A stretch of 64,000 nucleotides of DNA. It comes from Metopolophium dirhodum (Eukaryota; Arthropoda; Insecta; Hemiptera; Aphididae). The notes beneath the pieces were generated by a model. The model made no database searches. It was given only the letters and a program-made list of their open reading frames with translations, and was not told where the DNA came from. The stretch lies in NCBI RefSeq assembly GCF_019925205.1, contig NC_083562.1, positions 19,344,001 to 19,408,000 of the forward strand. The letters are read 5' to 3'. The number at the start of each line of letters is the position of its first letter. Within the stretch, counting starts at the first letter, position 1. Shown here in pieces: positions 39,995 to 51,881 of the stretch. Made by a program: the position numbers and the translations under genes.

Positions 39995-40347
39995 AATATA
40001 TGGGTATTGCAAATACTAAAATTATACGGATACGTGTAGATATAATATATAGGTGTTCTATATAATTATTATGCATGTATATTGTATACACTATTTATGT
40101 ATACGTTGTTGTTCACGCCACATATGTCGTTTTTGGAACGGCGTAAATAATTAAAATAGGTATTACATATTTTCTAAAATGAAAAAGCATTTATTTTCAA
40201 GTATTACATTGAAATATTATATTTAATCTGAAATTAGGTAAAAAAAAAAGGTTGGAAAAGTGGGTCCCCTGTTGTAAGTGTCGAGTGGGTCACTGTAATG
40301 GGTGTATTAAATACTTAAATTTAAATTCAATGATAAACCATATTGCA

Positions 40348-40470
40348 CACGAAAAATAATTCTAAGCAAAGGTGGTTTGTCAGCCTATAATACTATTTTT
40401 TTTTAATATTATTGCTATTAAAGTAATTTATTTTATTATTACAGAGTACAATACTTATAAACTACAATAA
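40348..40470 (-). repeat. dispersed TIR repeat family, terminal fragment
   Basis: ATTCTAAGCAAAGGTGGTTTGTCAGCCTATAAT followed by AAAGTAATTTATTTTATTATT matches the inverted right end seen at 49768. Confidence 0.55.
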
Positions 40471-41692
40471 CATAAGTCATAACTAAAACTATTGTTATTC
40501 ATTAATTAATTTTTTTATTATTTAATCACGCTTTATAGGAACAATGATTTTAAATAAGTACAAAAAAAAACCAAATAAATATCCCTTGATAGTAATAAAG
40601 TTGATAGAAACGTGTACCTAACCACTACAGCCTGCAGCTATAGTGTGTAAAAAGAATGGGATCGGAATAGTATAATACATTTTTAACAACATATTTAGTT
40701 ATTATTCAAAAAAAATTGAGGTTCCACATAATCACTATACATATGTGACTCAGTAGGTGGTATAGTTAAAAAAATTCCACTGAGTTGAGTTAACATTTTT
40801 CAGTTTTATCTAAATTATTATAACTTGAAACTATTAGAGATAAATAGCTAGGTACCTATATTGTTTATTATAACTATATTATAGCTTAACGATCCTAACG
40901 TTGACTTAACTTAACGATCTCAAATTAATTGTTTTCATATATTTAATATTATATTATATCGCGCTATCAATTATGCTATATGACAAATATAGGTATTATG
41001 ATGTGCCTAAATTTAGTCATATAGGTAGACTGGGAGGTATACAAAATAATACAATTATAAAGGTATTTTATTGGTACAATAATTATAAGTGTACCCGCTG
41101 TAACAACAATAATAATAATTAATTGTTAAATAATTAATAATGTTTGTATTTTCTGCTGGATATAACAATTTATTCCAGGCTTTCAATTAATATAGGTACC
41201 TAGTGTGTTGTTAATTGTTATTCTCTACATGTACAATAGAACTGCAGTTGTAATTGCATCATCATGATAAATTACTAATTAGCGCAGACATGTTGCGAAA
41301 TAATATATATAATCTCCTCCTGTGCATCGTTTCAATTTAATTTTATAATAAATAAATAATCTTATAGACATATATAGATTAATAAGACTTATACGGATGT
41401 ATATAAATAATCTATATCTGCCGACAGTCATACACAAATACATAATATTACACCATACGCTGCATAATATAAAATAAACCTATCACCTATGTATACATAT
41501 AATGTATATTTATATATTGATATATAAGATATTACATATTAGGAAATTGGGAGGGATGATTAATACTTTTTGAATAGTCACAAAATAATAAAACTGTTGG
41601 ATTGATTTTTATACAATTGAATGTTCAATGTCGTCCAAATTTGAATTTCAGTCATAAAAACATTTGTGTGGCTTTACGCTAAATGTTTTAGA

Positions 41693-42500
41693 TTCTGAGT
41701 GCAACGATAAATGTACTGATTTTACAATGATGTGTGTTTTTTTAAATTTTTTTTTGTCTGTGTAAACGATAAGTAGTCGAAATAATGCTTCAATTTTCAA
41801 CTTCAGTACCTATCTTTTTCGATGGGAAATTGAATATTGTTGGTGCATTGGGGAGGTCAAAATTGAAAATTCCTAATATAGTTTTCAAAAGCGCCGGGAA
41901 AAACAACATATAAATTAAGAAAAAATGGGAATTTTTATGCAAAATCGGTTTTTCACAAAATCGATTTTGGTTTTTGGTGTAACTCTAAAACAAATGAACG
42001 TATAAACATGAAATTTTCACTGCATTATATTTACATTTTCTATACGCGATAATATTTTCAAAATATTTTGATTTGTTTTGAACTGTTTAGGGACATCTTC
42101 AGTTTCCAATTTTATTTTTTCTATGAATGTCAATAAAACTTTATTTGTTGGGTAAAAAAGTTTGAAAATGTTATACAAGACTCCTACTATATTGTTACAA
42201 TTACGTTTGAAAAATATTAAAAATCCTTAGTCACAATTTATTTTTATAAGCATTTAAAGTTTAAATCTTGACAAAATACGGAAAATCACGAAAATTAGCA
42301 AATTATTTTGAATTGAGAATTCATAAAAATTTTTCTTTTTAAATCTAAGATTTGAAAATGTAATACAAGGTTATTCATAAGTTTGTCTACCTTTATCAAT
42401 AAAAAATTTCTAAAAGCAAATCAAATTAAACTTTTATAAGTGTTTGAAGTTCTTATTTTTACAATATTGGATATTCACTCGATTTCTCATGTATAGCCTT
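41693..42500 (+). repeat. dispersed TIR repeat family copy
   Basis: Starts GATTCTGAGTGCAACGATAA and continues ACAATGATGTGTGT, GTCGAAATAATGCTTCAATT, CGATGGGAAATTGAATATTG, GTTTTCAAAAGCGCCGGGAA. It decays near GGATATTCACTCGATTTCTC, a string also found at the corresponding place in the 22062 copy. Confidence 0.75.
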
Positions 42501-42608
42501 ACATACTGTGTGTGATCATAATTTCAGGTAAAATTAAATATTTCAGCTGGATGACCTTATGGCTTATATTGAAATTAATGCGGGGGGGCTAGAAACCAGG
42601 GTCTAGGG

Positions 42609-43336
42609 CAGGAATGGCAAATAGGATTTGTTCTACGTGCCAATTTATGACATAATTCAAAAAAATGTTCAACCGTGCCATTATTATTTTTATTAACACA
42701 GCAAAATACAAATACAAAATATAAATGAAAAATTAATGATGTAGAAAATTATGTAAAAATGGAAATAATGTAAAAAATATATTTAATTATTATTGTTTAT
42801 TAGAAATCTTTTGCTTCATATTGGTTGAAAGGTTTTTTATATCTGGTTGATATGATGTTGATTGCAAGGCCGAACATACATGCTGCTGAATCTTCCTCCG
42901 TTAATCTGTTCCTAGCCTTTGAATGTGTATGATTTAATACCGAAAATAGACTTTCGCAAGCATATATTGAAGAAAAAATTGTTAACAATGAAATTGCCAA
43001 TTTTTTGACAGAAGCAAAATTTTCTGGAATATTATTCCATACTTCTAATATTATGTTGTCAACACCGCTATCTGTTTCTTCGTTATGTATTCGATGACGT
43101 TCCAATTCTTCGATACGCTCTCGCATATTCACAAATTTGTTTGTCCAAATTGGATTAGTTTGCAAATCGATTAACTGCATTTCTAAATTTTACTAAATAC
43201 TATTAAATAAAAAAAAAGATAAGATAACAATACGTCGTTGTGAAATATATATTATTAATATAAATATATATGGACAAATGAAAGTTTTTCGAGTGCCATC
43301 GAAAATCTCACGCGTGCCACTTATTTGCCATCCCTG
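42609..43336 (-). mobile_element. 728-bp hAT transposon derivative with perfect 8-bp target duplication
   Basis: GTCTAGGG is duplicated exactly at 42601-42608 and 43337-43344. Inner ends are CAGGAATGGCAAATA on the left and, as reverse complement, CAGGGATGGCAAATA on the right. Between them lies one minus-strand frame encoding only the C-terminal part of a hAT transposase. The 8-bp duplication, the CAGG.ATGGCAAA tip and the encoded domain agree. It is a deletion derivative and is probably mobilised in trans, if at all. Confidence 0.93.
42800..43180 (-). pseudogene. hAT transposase C-terminal fragment (dimerisation domain)
   Basis: A 126-codon open frame contains the hAT C-terminal dimerisation signature: YACESLFSVLNHTHSKARNR followed by LTEEDSAACM, the family's CER.FS.....K...R..L.. 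pattern. It resembles the end of the GTF2IRD2/ZBED-type transposase-derived proteins common in insects. The catalytic DDE core and DNA-binding domain are absent. It lies wholly inside the 728-bp element with its own terminal repeats, so it is best read as a transposon remnant rather than a domesticated gene, although the frame is undisturbed. Confidence 0.85.
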
Positions 43337-44367
43337 GTCTAGGGAGTACTGAAATACACATTTTATCAATTTTTCAAATTTTTAAAACTCGGCATGCGCG
43401 TGCGCAATATGTGTATTTTGAATTAGTAACACCTATTTTTAGCGCATGATTTGGATTCACTGAACTTTTTTAAGTCTATTTTACCCATAATATTTGGTGA
43501 TAAGTTCAAAATTGACAAAAACAACAGTCGTAATTCAGTTTTTTAAAAATAAATTACATTTTTATAATGTTTAATTCATTTAATTTTTTCGGTTTTAGTA
43601 AGTAATTTTATTATTTTCTCTTCAAATTTTATAACATGTTGATGTAAACCCCTTCACTTCTTTTAGTACAACTATGTTTTTAATTTTTATAATTAATTTA
43701 TAGACATCAAATTATAAATAAAAATGTTAAAATATTTAAAAACTACATATTTTGTCTGTGATATTTTTGTGTTTATTTTACTACTATCCTTTATAGCTCG
43801 TGTAACCAGTAACCACCCACAGCCCTTTCATCGTTAATACTATTATGAACTCAAAATCTGTCTGTCCGACTAACATCCACACATCGACGGCGCCATCGTC
43901 ACGTCTACCGCGAACACATCGGTTAAACACATCGACAACTGACGTCTGAATAAGTAAAATTTTATCCGCCAAACTACATAATATTATTATAATCTATAGT
44001 GCGTAAATTCATAAACAATATATCGATCGCACAACAAAATAGTCGACATTCAACATAAGTGTTTTGTTTCAAAACTTCAGTTCGTGTATCCACTATCCAT
44101 AGAGCATTAGAACTATACAATGATTATGTTATAGGTATTCTTAAATAATAATATTTTAAAACTAAATTAAAGTTGTTTGGAGATTCGTCATTTTAAAGGT
44201 TTATAAAGATTTCTTCTTTTCACGATAGGTATATCCTATAGGGTATCACTTTTAGACGCATAAGAATGACTTTTATTTAAATTGCCCTGTTTTTTTCCAA
44301 AAGTTCAGTTTAGTCATTTTACTTTGTTGTATTTGGTTTCTTTTTTCCTCCATTAGGTACTCACAAA

Positions 44368-44546
44368 CAGTGGCGTGCCCAGGAATTTTCAATGGGTGGA
44401 GGGGGGGGGAGGTTTTATAACTAACTAATAAATAATAATACATTTAAATGTATTATTGTGGTAGTAATACTAAAGACACAAATATTGGGATTAATCGAAC
44501 ACTGGGGAGGATATAATCCCTAACATCCCCCCTGGGCATGCCAATT
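44368..44546. mobile_element. decayed hAT-type MITE
   Basis: The left end CAGTGGCGTGCCCAGG is complementary, with small differences, to the right end CCTGGGCATGCCAATT. G-rich (GGTGGAGGGGGGGGGAGG) and C-rich (ATCCCCCCTGGG) subterminal tracts face each other. No target duplication was recognised. Confidence 0.6.
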
Positions 44547-46149
44547 TCCATGGTTGGACATCGACAAGTTAAAGAGTTGTGTTACTTTTAACTATGTTGC
44601 ATAATGGGTTACGTTAGGTTATAGGTTATTTAAGTTAGAAAAGTAACTTCTACTAAACGAGTTAATTTTTTTCCTTGATATGCGGTAACGGTCACTAATC
44701 AATTAATTAATTTTATAGTCACTTTAAGTTAATTTTTTTCTAATATAGCCTATAGGTATAAGTCCCGTAGTTTTAAAATATTATTTGTTTTGTACTAATT
44801 ATATTTTTATATAAAAATTAACGACAATATCGCAAATGGGTAATCATATTAATTATGAATAGTATAATTATTATATTATATTATATTCATAATAAATGGT
44901 ATTATTTATAATTTTATATATACCTACGTATATAATGTATTATAAAATATAATATATTGTAGAATATTAGAATATCGAAGTGTTGAATTTATTTATGTAT
45001 ATCAACATAATATAATATTATTATTATGTATTATTATTAATACTCCTCTAAGAAATATCCATTTAAAATTACAATCTCATACACAAACATATTAATTTAA
45101 AATCATACAACAACAACACTACCAGACTAACCCAGTTCAATGTTAAAAGAGACGTTGGTACTTGGTACCGTGTTCTCTTAAAAATTAATTAAGCAAAAAT
45201 TAACCTAAATAATTTATAACTTCAACTATACCTAGTTGGGTGGCCTTGTTTTCTGTTATATTTCGGTTAATCAATTGTATATGAATTATTTTAACTGTAT
45301 ATTTCTGTTTTTGTACATAATATTTAGAACTTTTATCAATTTTGTTTTTTGTGCTTTGGCATTGATTGTAAATAAATAAAAAATTGTAATGATTTTTAAC
45401 CAAGTTATTTTTTTTCTAATTAACCTGTAACTTTTACAAGTAATAAAAAAGAAATGATAATATAAACTTAACTTAAATTTTCTGTATTAATACTTAACTC
45501 ACTCAACGAGTCAAACAAATCATAGTTAACTTGCCCAGCCTTGCCAGCTTTAATATAAATAATTTGTAAACATACAAAGGTGAGCAAAGTTTTGAATTAA
45601 TTTCTCCTTGGACGTTCTTTTCCGTTTCTTTTTCTTTTCCCTCAATATTGCTATTCTCTGGTATCCAAATGTTGTTTTCGCAGTAAGTTTTTTTGTTTCC
45701 AACATTGTTTTTATTTTCAGGTCACTATTTTGTTTTCAATATTGATTAAACTTGTCACGGATCTGAAAGTTTTTTATATACCAAAATTAACCTAACCTCA
45801 TACTATCATTATTCATTACTATCAGGTTATAGCTTACACTACTCGGTATAAAAAAAAAATCATAAAAATACATTGCTGATTGATGAATTTCAAACATGTG
45901 TAATTCTATTGGGGAAGCAGATTAACAAAACGCGCTCTGGTGGAAACAATTTGTACCTTCCGATTCGGGATGTATAGATATAGTTTTATATTGGTTATTT
46001 TACTTTTTATAATAAATTAATTTTGACAATTTTGTTATCGAAACTTTATACGGTTTTATAGCTAACTGTATGCGTTGGTAAGTACAATTTCTACTGATAT
46101 TATCAAATACATTCAAATACACTTCACTTAAAGCAAAATGTATGCGAAA

Positions 46150-46345
46150 TGTCGGGAAAATACATACAATCTCCCGACTCCCACGTAGGGGGGAACCCGC
46201 CTAATCATCAGTACGATGGACGTCGACAGCGCTCCCAGCGTTAATATGTCTTCCCAATAGGAAGATTGACAATCACGGTTGCCCACGTATGGCCGAATAT
46301 GTTCGCAGTCTGTGGGTAGAATGGTATATTGGTAATTTGCATATA
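46150..46345 (-). other. GC-richer coding-like island of unknown origin
   Basis: Read on the minus strand, after a possible acceptor CCCACAG near 46317, an open stretch encodes DCEHIRPYVGNRDCQSSYWE and continues with a hydrophobic run (LGALSTSIVLMI). Base composition is clearly above the surroundings. I do not recognise the protein and no further exon joins it. It could be an exon of an unknown gene, a gene relic or part of a transposon. Confidence 0.25.
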
Positions 46346-47406
46346 CCTTATATACTACATTCAAGAACTGTGTATAAAAACAGCATCACGAGCGGCGTGC
46401 AAACATATCGCAGTCTTTTGTCTTGACAACAAAATACAATAATCTATATATTTATAAATCTTACTGACTTATTGTACTACCCTGCACTACCTACATATGA
46501 TTAACTCAGTCACCGAAAAGCACTCTCTATGTTTCCACGTTATTCGGTGTCCAATCACTTCTTGTCTATTAATATAAAGTCAATGTTAATTTGATGCAAT
46601 AATTACTGTGCAATACCTTTTCCTGTTTCTGATATGTCACAGTAAATATGTTAATAATTAGGAAGCGGCGAAGTTCTTTGATAATTTAAAAACATTTTTG
46701 TTTATAGATACACATTTGCAAACTGCAATTAAATTAAAGTTGATATAATATAGTGATCTTTGAATATTTTGATAGTTTATCAATTCTTCTGAACATCGTA
46801 TATGGATTGTAAAAATGTACCGTTATTGTTGAAGGTGTTAATGAATCAGAGATTAAATATTGTATATTTGTATAGGTATGCGTATGATAGAACGTCAATT
46901 TTTGGAAATTCGCATGAAGTCTATTGAATTTGTCTGTATTTTAGTGACATATCTCCGGCAAATGATATTAGAATATTTTCAATTGGGCTACTTCTGAATA
47001 GGTACATTTAATTACTTAAACAACAGTACTTGCTATAAAGACAACTTGGTCCTGCTTGGAGAATTATGTCCATTTCAAGCGTAGTTTTTGGATGTATTCT
47101 ACAATATTAAACGATTGTAGAAGATTACTGATCGAAGAAGTTAGTTAAGAATTTGTACGAATATTGTACCTAGAATATCTAAGTCCACTCCCTAGTTTAT
47201 GTTTTTGTTAGTAGGTAAATTAATTATGTTAAGTCTTTGTGCTTTCTTTTAAGTTAATTATGTGTTTTTACGTCAAAAGTAAGTCTTGGTAATTGTTTTA
47301 ATTATCTGTATTTCTGACAAAGATATTATACTATATCGTATATTCGTCACTTGTCTCGGTATAGTATAATAAATTAATAAGCAATAAGTAAATTATATAA
47401 CTAAAC

Positions 47407-47860
47407 TCCATATGTTTCCTCTACAAGGAAAATCTATGAATCATAAATATGTTTTCGTTAATAAGTATTCACGGCAACGAAAACCTTACATAAAATCGGT
47501 CAGAAGCAAAAACCGTGTATCTAGAACAAAAACTTATTAATGTTAAAACTATAAGTTAATATAGAACAAAATAATAATATTGAAATATTTTACATTTTAG
47601 CAATTATACTATAACAAAAAAAAATATTTAAAAATAATTTAGCCCGTACCTTAGATGCGTGTAACTAGTATCTATTGTATCTATTGAGCCATAGAGGTGA
47701 AAAAACAATAACATTATACAGCACGCTACTCGATATTTTTCCTCTATAAGGAAAATCTATAAATCATAATTTCAAAAATATGTTTTGTTAAAAAGTAACC
47801 ATGAAAACGAAAACCTTACGAAAAATATTTTATCGTGTATCCAGTCCAAAAATAATTGCG
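47407..47860. repeat. diverged direct duplication of an AT-rich segment
   Basis: TTTCCTCTACAAGGAAAATCTATGAATCATAA...GAAAACCTTAC...ACCGTGTATC at about 47413-47522 recurs as TTTCCTCTATAAGGAAAATCTATAAATCATAA...GAAAACCTTAC...ATCGTGTATC at about 47738-47842. The spacing is about 325 bp in the same orientation. Confidence 0.65.
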
Positions 47861-49767
47861 TTTTTGATTAATTTTTTTAAAAAAGTAATATTTTTATATC
47901 GTTTCAAAATAACGTTTTCATAATAGTAAACTCGCGATATATAGGTACCTAGGTACTTAAAAGTTAAAATTAATTATTCTAAATATTTAAGTTTTAATTA
48001 TAATAAGTACCTAATTATAATGTACCTATATGAAAATTAATATGCCTTTATAGTTTAAAAGTGCATTAGTCTTTGAAGCATTAGTTCTAAAGTAAAAATA
48101 ATCCTAAACCTAGAAGTATAACATATGTACAATTAATATATAAAAATATAAAATATACATCTAAAAATCAAAAAGTTGCTCTTACGCATTGAAATAATTC
48201 TCGTCAGTAATCCTTTACTCAACAATAAGTTATCAGGATTACCAATTTTTGATTTTGTTTTTATAATTGTTCAGTTTTTGGTATATTTTTGTTATCGTTC
48301 TAGAGTTCTTTTTAGTTTCCGTTTTATTATTTCGTATTCAATTTTGTTTTTTTTCCGTTTCTATCACTGGTTTTTTGATATAATATTTTAAAATTTTGAA
48401 ATATAAATATTGTAAATTTCTCTAATTAGGTACTGAATAAGTATAATATATATAGGTACGAGAATATTTATTTAAAATTAATCGATTATTTTATTTGCAG
48501 TGATTTAATTAGGTACCTCTATCTATTTTGATTTACTATTATATATATAGACTATTAGTTTGGCGTTCTTATATGTATTCTAATCGTTTATATGATAATG
48601 AGGGGGCGGTGGGCATTATATTATAATATAATATAATAAGGCTACATTCTAGATTATTTAGGTACAATAAAATTATTGATTTGTGAACACACCTTAAAAG
48701 AAAAAAATACATGTCAGACATCTACTTAAACTGCAGTATATAAATAATATTATCACAATCGTTTTACTGTATTGATGGGTTTTGCAAATTTTTTTGGAAG
48801 ATTTCCAATAACTATCTACCAATAGCTTGCCTTTCTCTCTCGTATTAATCGTATAGCCACGTATATGCGTAATCACACCTACACATAAAAATATACTTCA
48901 ATTAAACGTACCGCATTTGTAAAAGTGAATTTGTCACATTTACGTAAGTAACAACATTTACCCAGCCCCCCGTGTACCAAATGATAATCTAACCCATATT
49001 TTATAATTTTACGTAAATTTGCAATTAAAATATTGGCAAATTATTTGTTTAGGTACTCTTGGGTATACGAAAGACAATATAGGTAATACTGTAGTAGCAT
49101 TGATAATAGTTAGTAATTAGTATTTATAATCAATGGTAGTAGTCACTACTATTTTTTAAGTAAGTAATATATAGTCGTGTACTCGTGTGTGCTATTTAAT
49201 ACGCAACATATATTGGTAGCTAGCCGGTCAGTCTGGTCAGGTCCAGGTAGTCAGGTATACCGATTTCAAAAGTGTAAATTTATTACCTATTAAACCTATA
49301 TATTATGTATTGATCCAGGCGTACTGCGTAGTACGTACTACGTAGTATCACGTACCTAATACTACATAATATTATGTATTTACATGATCCAGATGAGTGC
49401 AGATTGTTAGTGATTAGCGATGTATATTGCCACACATTATACTATATATTATTGTGTACTGCACATTTACACGTTTGATGTTTAAACTGTTGTTGTGAAT
49501 GATGATATTTAATGGCTATATTATTTCAGTTTCACGTTTATAGATAACTGTAAATTTGAAATGTTTAATGTAAAGATTAAGTATATAGTAATTTTACTCT
49601 GTTAGGTTTATTGAAACACGAAAAACTAATCATTGATCGTGGTTTAATGGCCATAATTGGTAATAGATAAGTATAAGTACATATTTATGATACCATTTAT
49701 ATTTATTATCTCAAGAGATATCGCAATGGGTAAATCCTCGAAAAAGAAATAATAAAAAGAAAATGAA

Positions 49768-50890
49768 AAACGATTCTTAGCGAAGACGGTCTGTCAACCT
49801 ATAATAATATTACTATAAAAAAAAAAAAAAAATTATATAATAATATAAGTATATTTTATGATATTATTGTGATCAAAGTAATTTATTTTACTATTCGGCA
49901 TTAGTAGATACAACATTAGGTTAAATTTATTTTTGCCAAAAAAAATACATTTGAAAATGTCATTGTGTGTATAAAATATAATAACATACTCTTAAAGTGT
50001 CATAAAACCACGAATACTATTTTTAAATTACAACAAAATTTGAACTTAAAATGTCTGAAAAAAAACTGTTTATCTATATATTTTTGGCTCCCGTCAGCTG
50101 CGGTTCCTCCTAACTTCCAAACACATAAAACTAAACAATAAAATCCTCCTATATAAACTTCTCCTAAAACCAATATGATCACATGGCATACAGCTCTGAG
50201 GTTCAGCTAAGCCCTCAAATATTAAAAAAATCCAAACTTTCCAATCCAAATGTCTCTGTCAAATTACAAAAGCTCCTTTCTATGTATCAAACGATATACT
50301 CCACAAAGACGTTTCCATTCCAACAGTAAAAGAAGTAGCCAAACATTTCTATAAACGCTTTCACTCTTATCTATCAACCATCGTAATCCACTTGTTTCAA
50401 ATTCATCATACCTGGTGATCCCAGCAGGCGCTTGAAACGTAAATGGTGCCGGGATCTTCTAAACGATTAAACAATTAAATCTGTCAAGAACTTCCATCAC
50501 TGGATGGATTCTTCTTTCAAGCCTCCAATCCATCAACTCCCACAGCGCTTGTACTTATTGTAAAAAATCAATTTACAGATTGTATGAAAAAAAAATCATG
50601 CCAATAGATTTTTAATATTTATCAAATGCTATTATAATTTATAAGAACTTATAAGAAACCTTGTACCTACTAAATGTTCAAGCGTTTTGACCCAACGAAT
50701 AAAATGTTATTGAAATTAATAGAATATAAAACTAAAAACATTTCAAATTGCAAATGTCTATAAATAACTCAAAACGAGTTAAATATTTTGAATACCTAAC
50801 GAGTAACGACAAAATAAGAAAATCGTTGTATGAACATTTGTTAATTTACGGGTGAAAATTCAATGTCTAATTTCAAACGCTCTTAAAAAA
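49768..50890 (-). repeat. dispersed TIR repeat family, inverted copy interrupted by a LINE 3' end
   Basis: Starts AACGATTCTTAGCGAAGACG at 49768, the inverted right terminus of the family. It resumes at about 50600 with strings complementary to the 22062 copy (CCTTGTACCTACTAAATG, TTTTGACCCAACGAATAAAA, AAAACGAGTTAAATATTTTG). The middle is replaced by the sequence at 50085-50595. Confidence 0.65.
50085..50595 (+). mobile_element. 5'-truncated Jockey-like LINE 3' end
   Basis: The frame pieces VKEVAKHFYKRFHSYLSTIV and, nearby in another frame, a RRLKRKW-like string resemble the C-terminal tail of Jockey-type reverse transcriptase polyproteins. A 3' UTR ending TTGTACTTATTGTAAAA...ATTTACAGATTGTATG and an A-run follow. 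Frames are broken and the RT core is absent. The same 3'-end string recurs at 63490-63520. Confidence 0.5.
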
Positions 50891-51446
50891 ATTTGAATTT
50901 CTGGTAAACTTTTTTTAAATTCTTACAATAATTGATCAAATAACAATTTTTTACATGAATACATTGCCATTACGGCATTGCATTATATATTCGTTAAGAC
51001 TTAAACCAAAAAACTCTTAATGAATCGTTACAAAAAAGCACGAATATTTTGATTAGAATTTCCTTTATTATGGTGTAGCAGTCACTATTGATGCATATAT
51101 GTAAGACACTAGGACTCTAGGTAGGGGAATAGGGCACTGGCCCTGCAGATTCGTTTCTCCTACACTGCCGTATACCAAAATAATTCATTATTATGTACTT
51201 TTTTTGTAAAACTAAAAAAATGTTCTATGCCTTTACAAACATGTATAAAATCAATTTTCAACGTTACACTCATGATTCATGAATCATCTTTTGATTATAA
51301 TCGATCATCGTAAACTGTTATAATCACTATTCACTTCTTTTATATTTCTCTATAATTTATAAATATATTTTGATTTTATTAAATTATAGACTATAGTATA
51401 AGTTGTAGATCAGGGTTCGAGGGGTGATTGCACTTTTGCACTTTAA

Positions 51447-51881
51447 AAGGACGTCACACCCACATGTATTGTCTCCGTCTTACATACGTAGGACACAGAC
51501 AAAACGCGTTTACGCAATTTGAGTATAACTCGCCCAATTTTAATTTTAGAGTAAAAATACCTATTATAAAATTGAATTGTGACAATATTTCTGAGGGCAA
51601 GTCGTTGCGTTTTTTCCATTGTATATCCAATATAACGTTCATTATATCGTTTAGATATAGAAAAAATTTCAATATTTTTAAAATACTTTTTTCAAAATTT
51701 AATTTTTTAAAGAAAACGCAACAATTTGCTTTCAGAAATATTGTCACAGTTCAATTTTATAATAGGTATTTTTACTCTTGAACCAAAATTGAGCGACTTT
51801 TACTCAGACTGCGTAAACGCGTTTTGTCTCTGTCGTACGTAGGTGTAAGACAGAGACAACACATGCGGGTGTGACGTCCTC
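51447..51881. mobile_element. 435-bp palindromic MITE flanked by TTAA
   Basis: TTAA lies at 51443-51446 and 51882-51885. The two arms are inverted repeats of roughly 100 bp or more: AGGACGTCACACCCACATGT...TTGTCTCCGTCTTACATACG on the left, and as reverse complement AGGACGTCACACCCGCATGT...TTGTCTCTGTCTTACACCTA on the right, both continuing through ACAAAACGCGTTTACGCA. The two long open frames across it exist on both strands because of the palindrome. TTAA flanks suggest a piggyBac-type mechanism; no transposase is present. Confidence 0.85.

Noticed and set aside
51428..51781. A 117-codon plus-strand and a 97-codon minus-strand open frame
   Set aside because: Both fall within the palindromic TTAA MITE; the two strands read similar sequence because the arms are inverted repeats.
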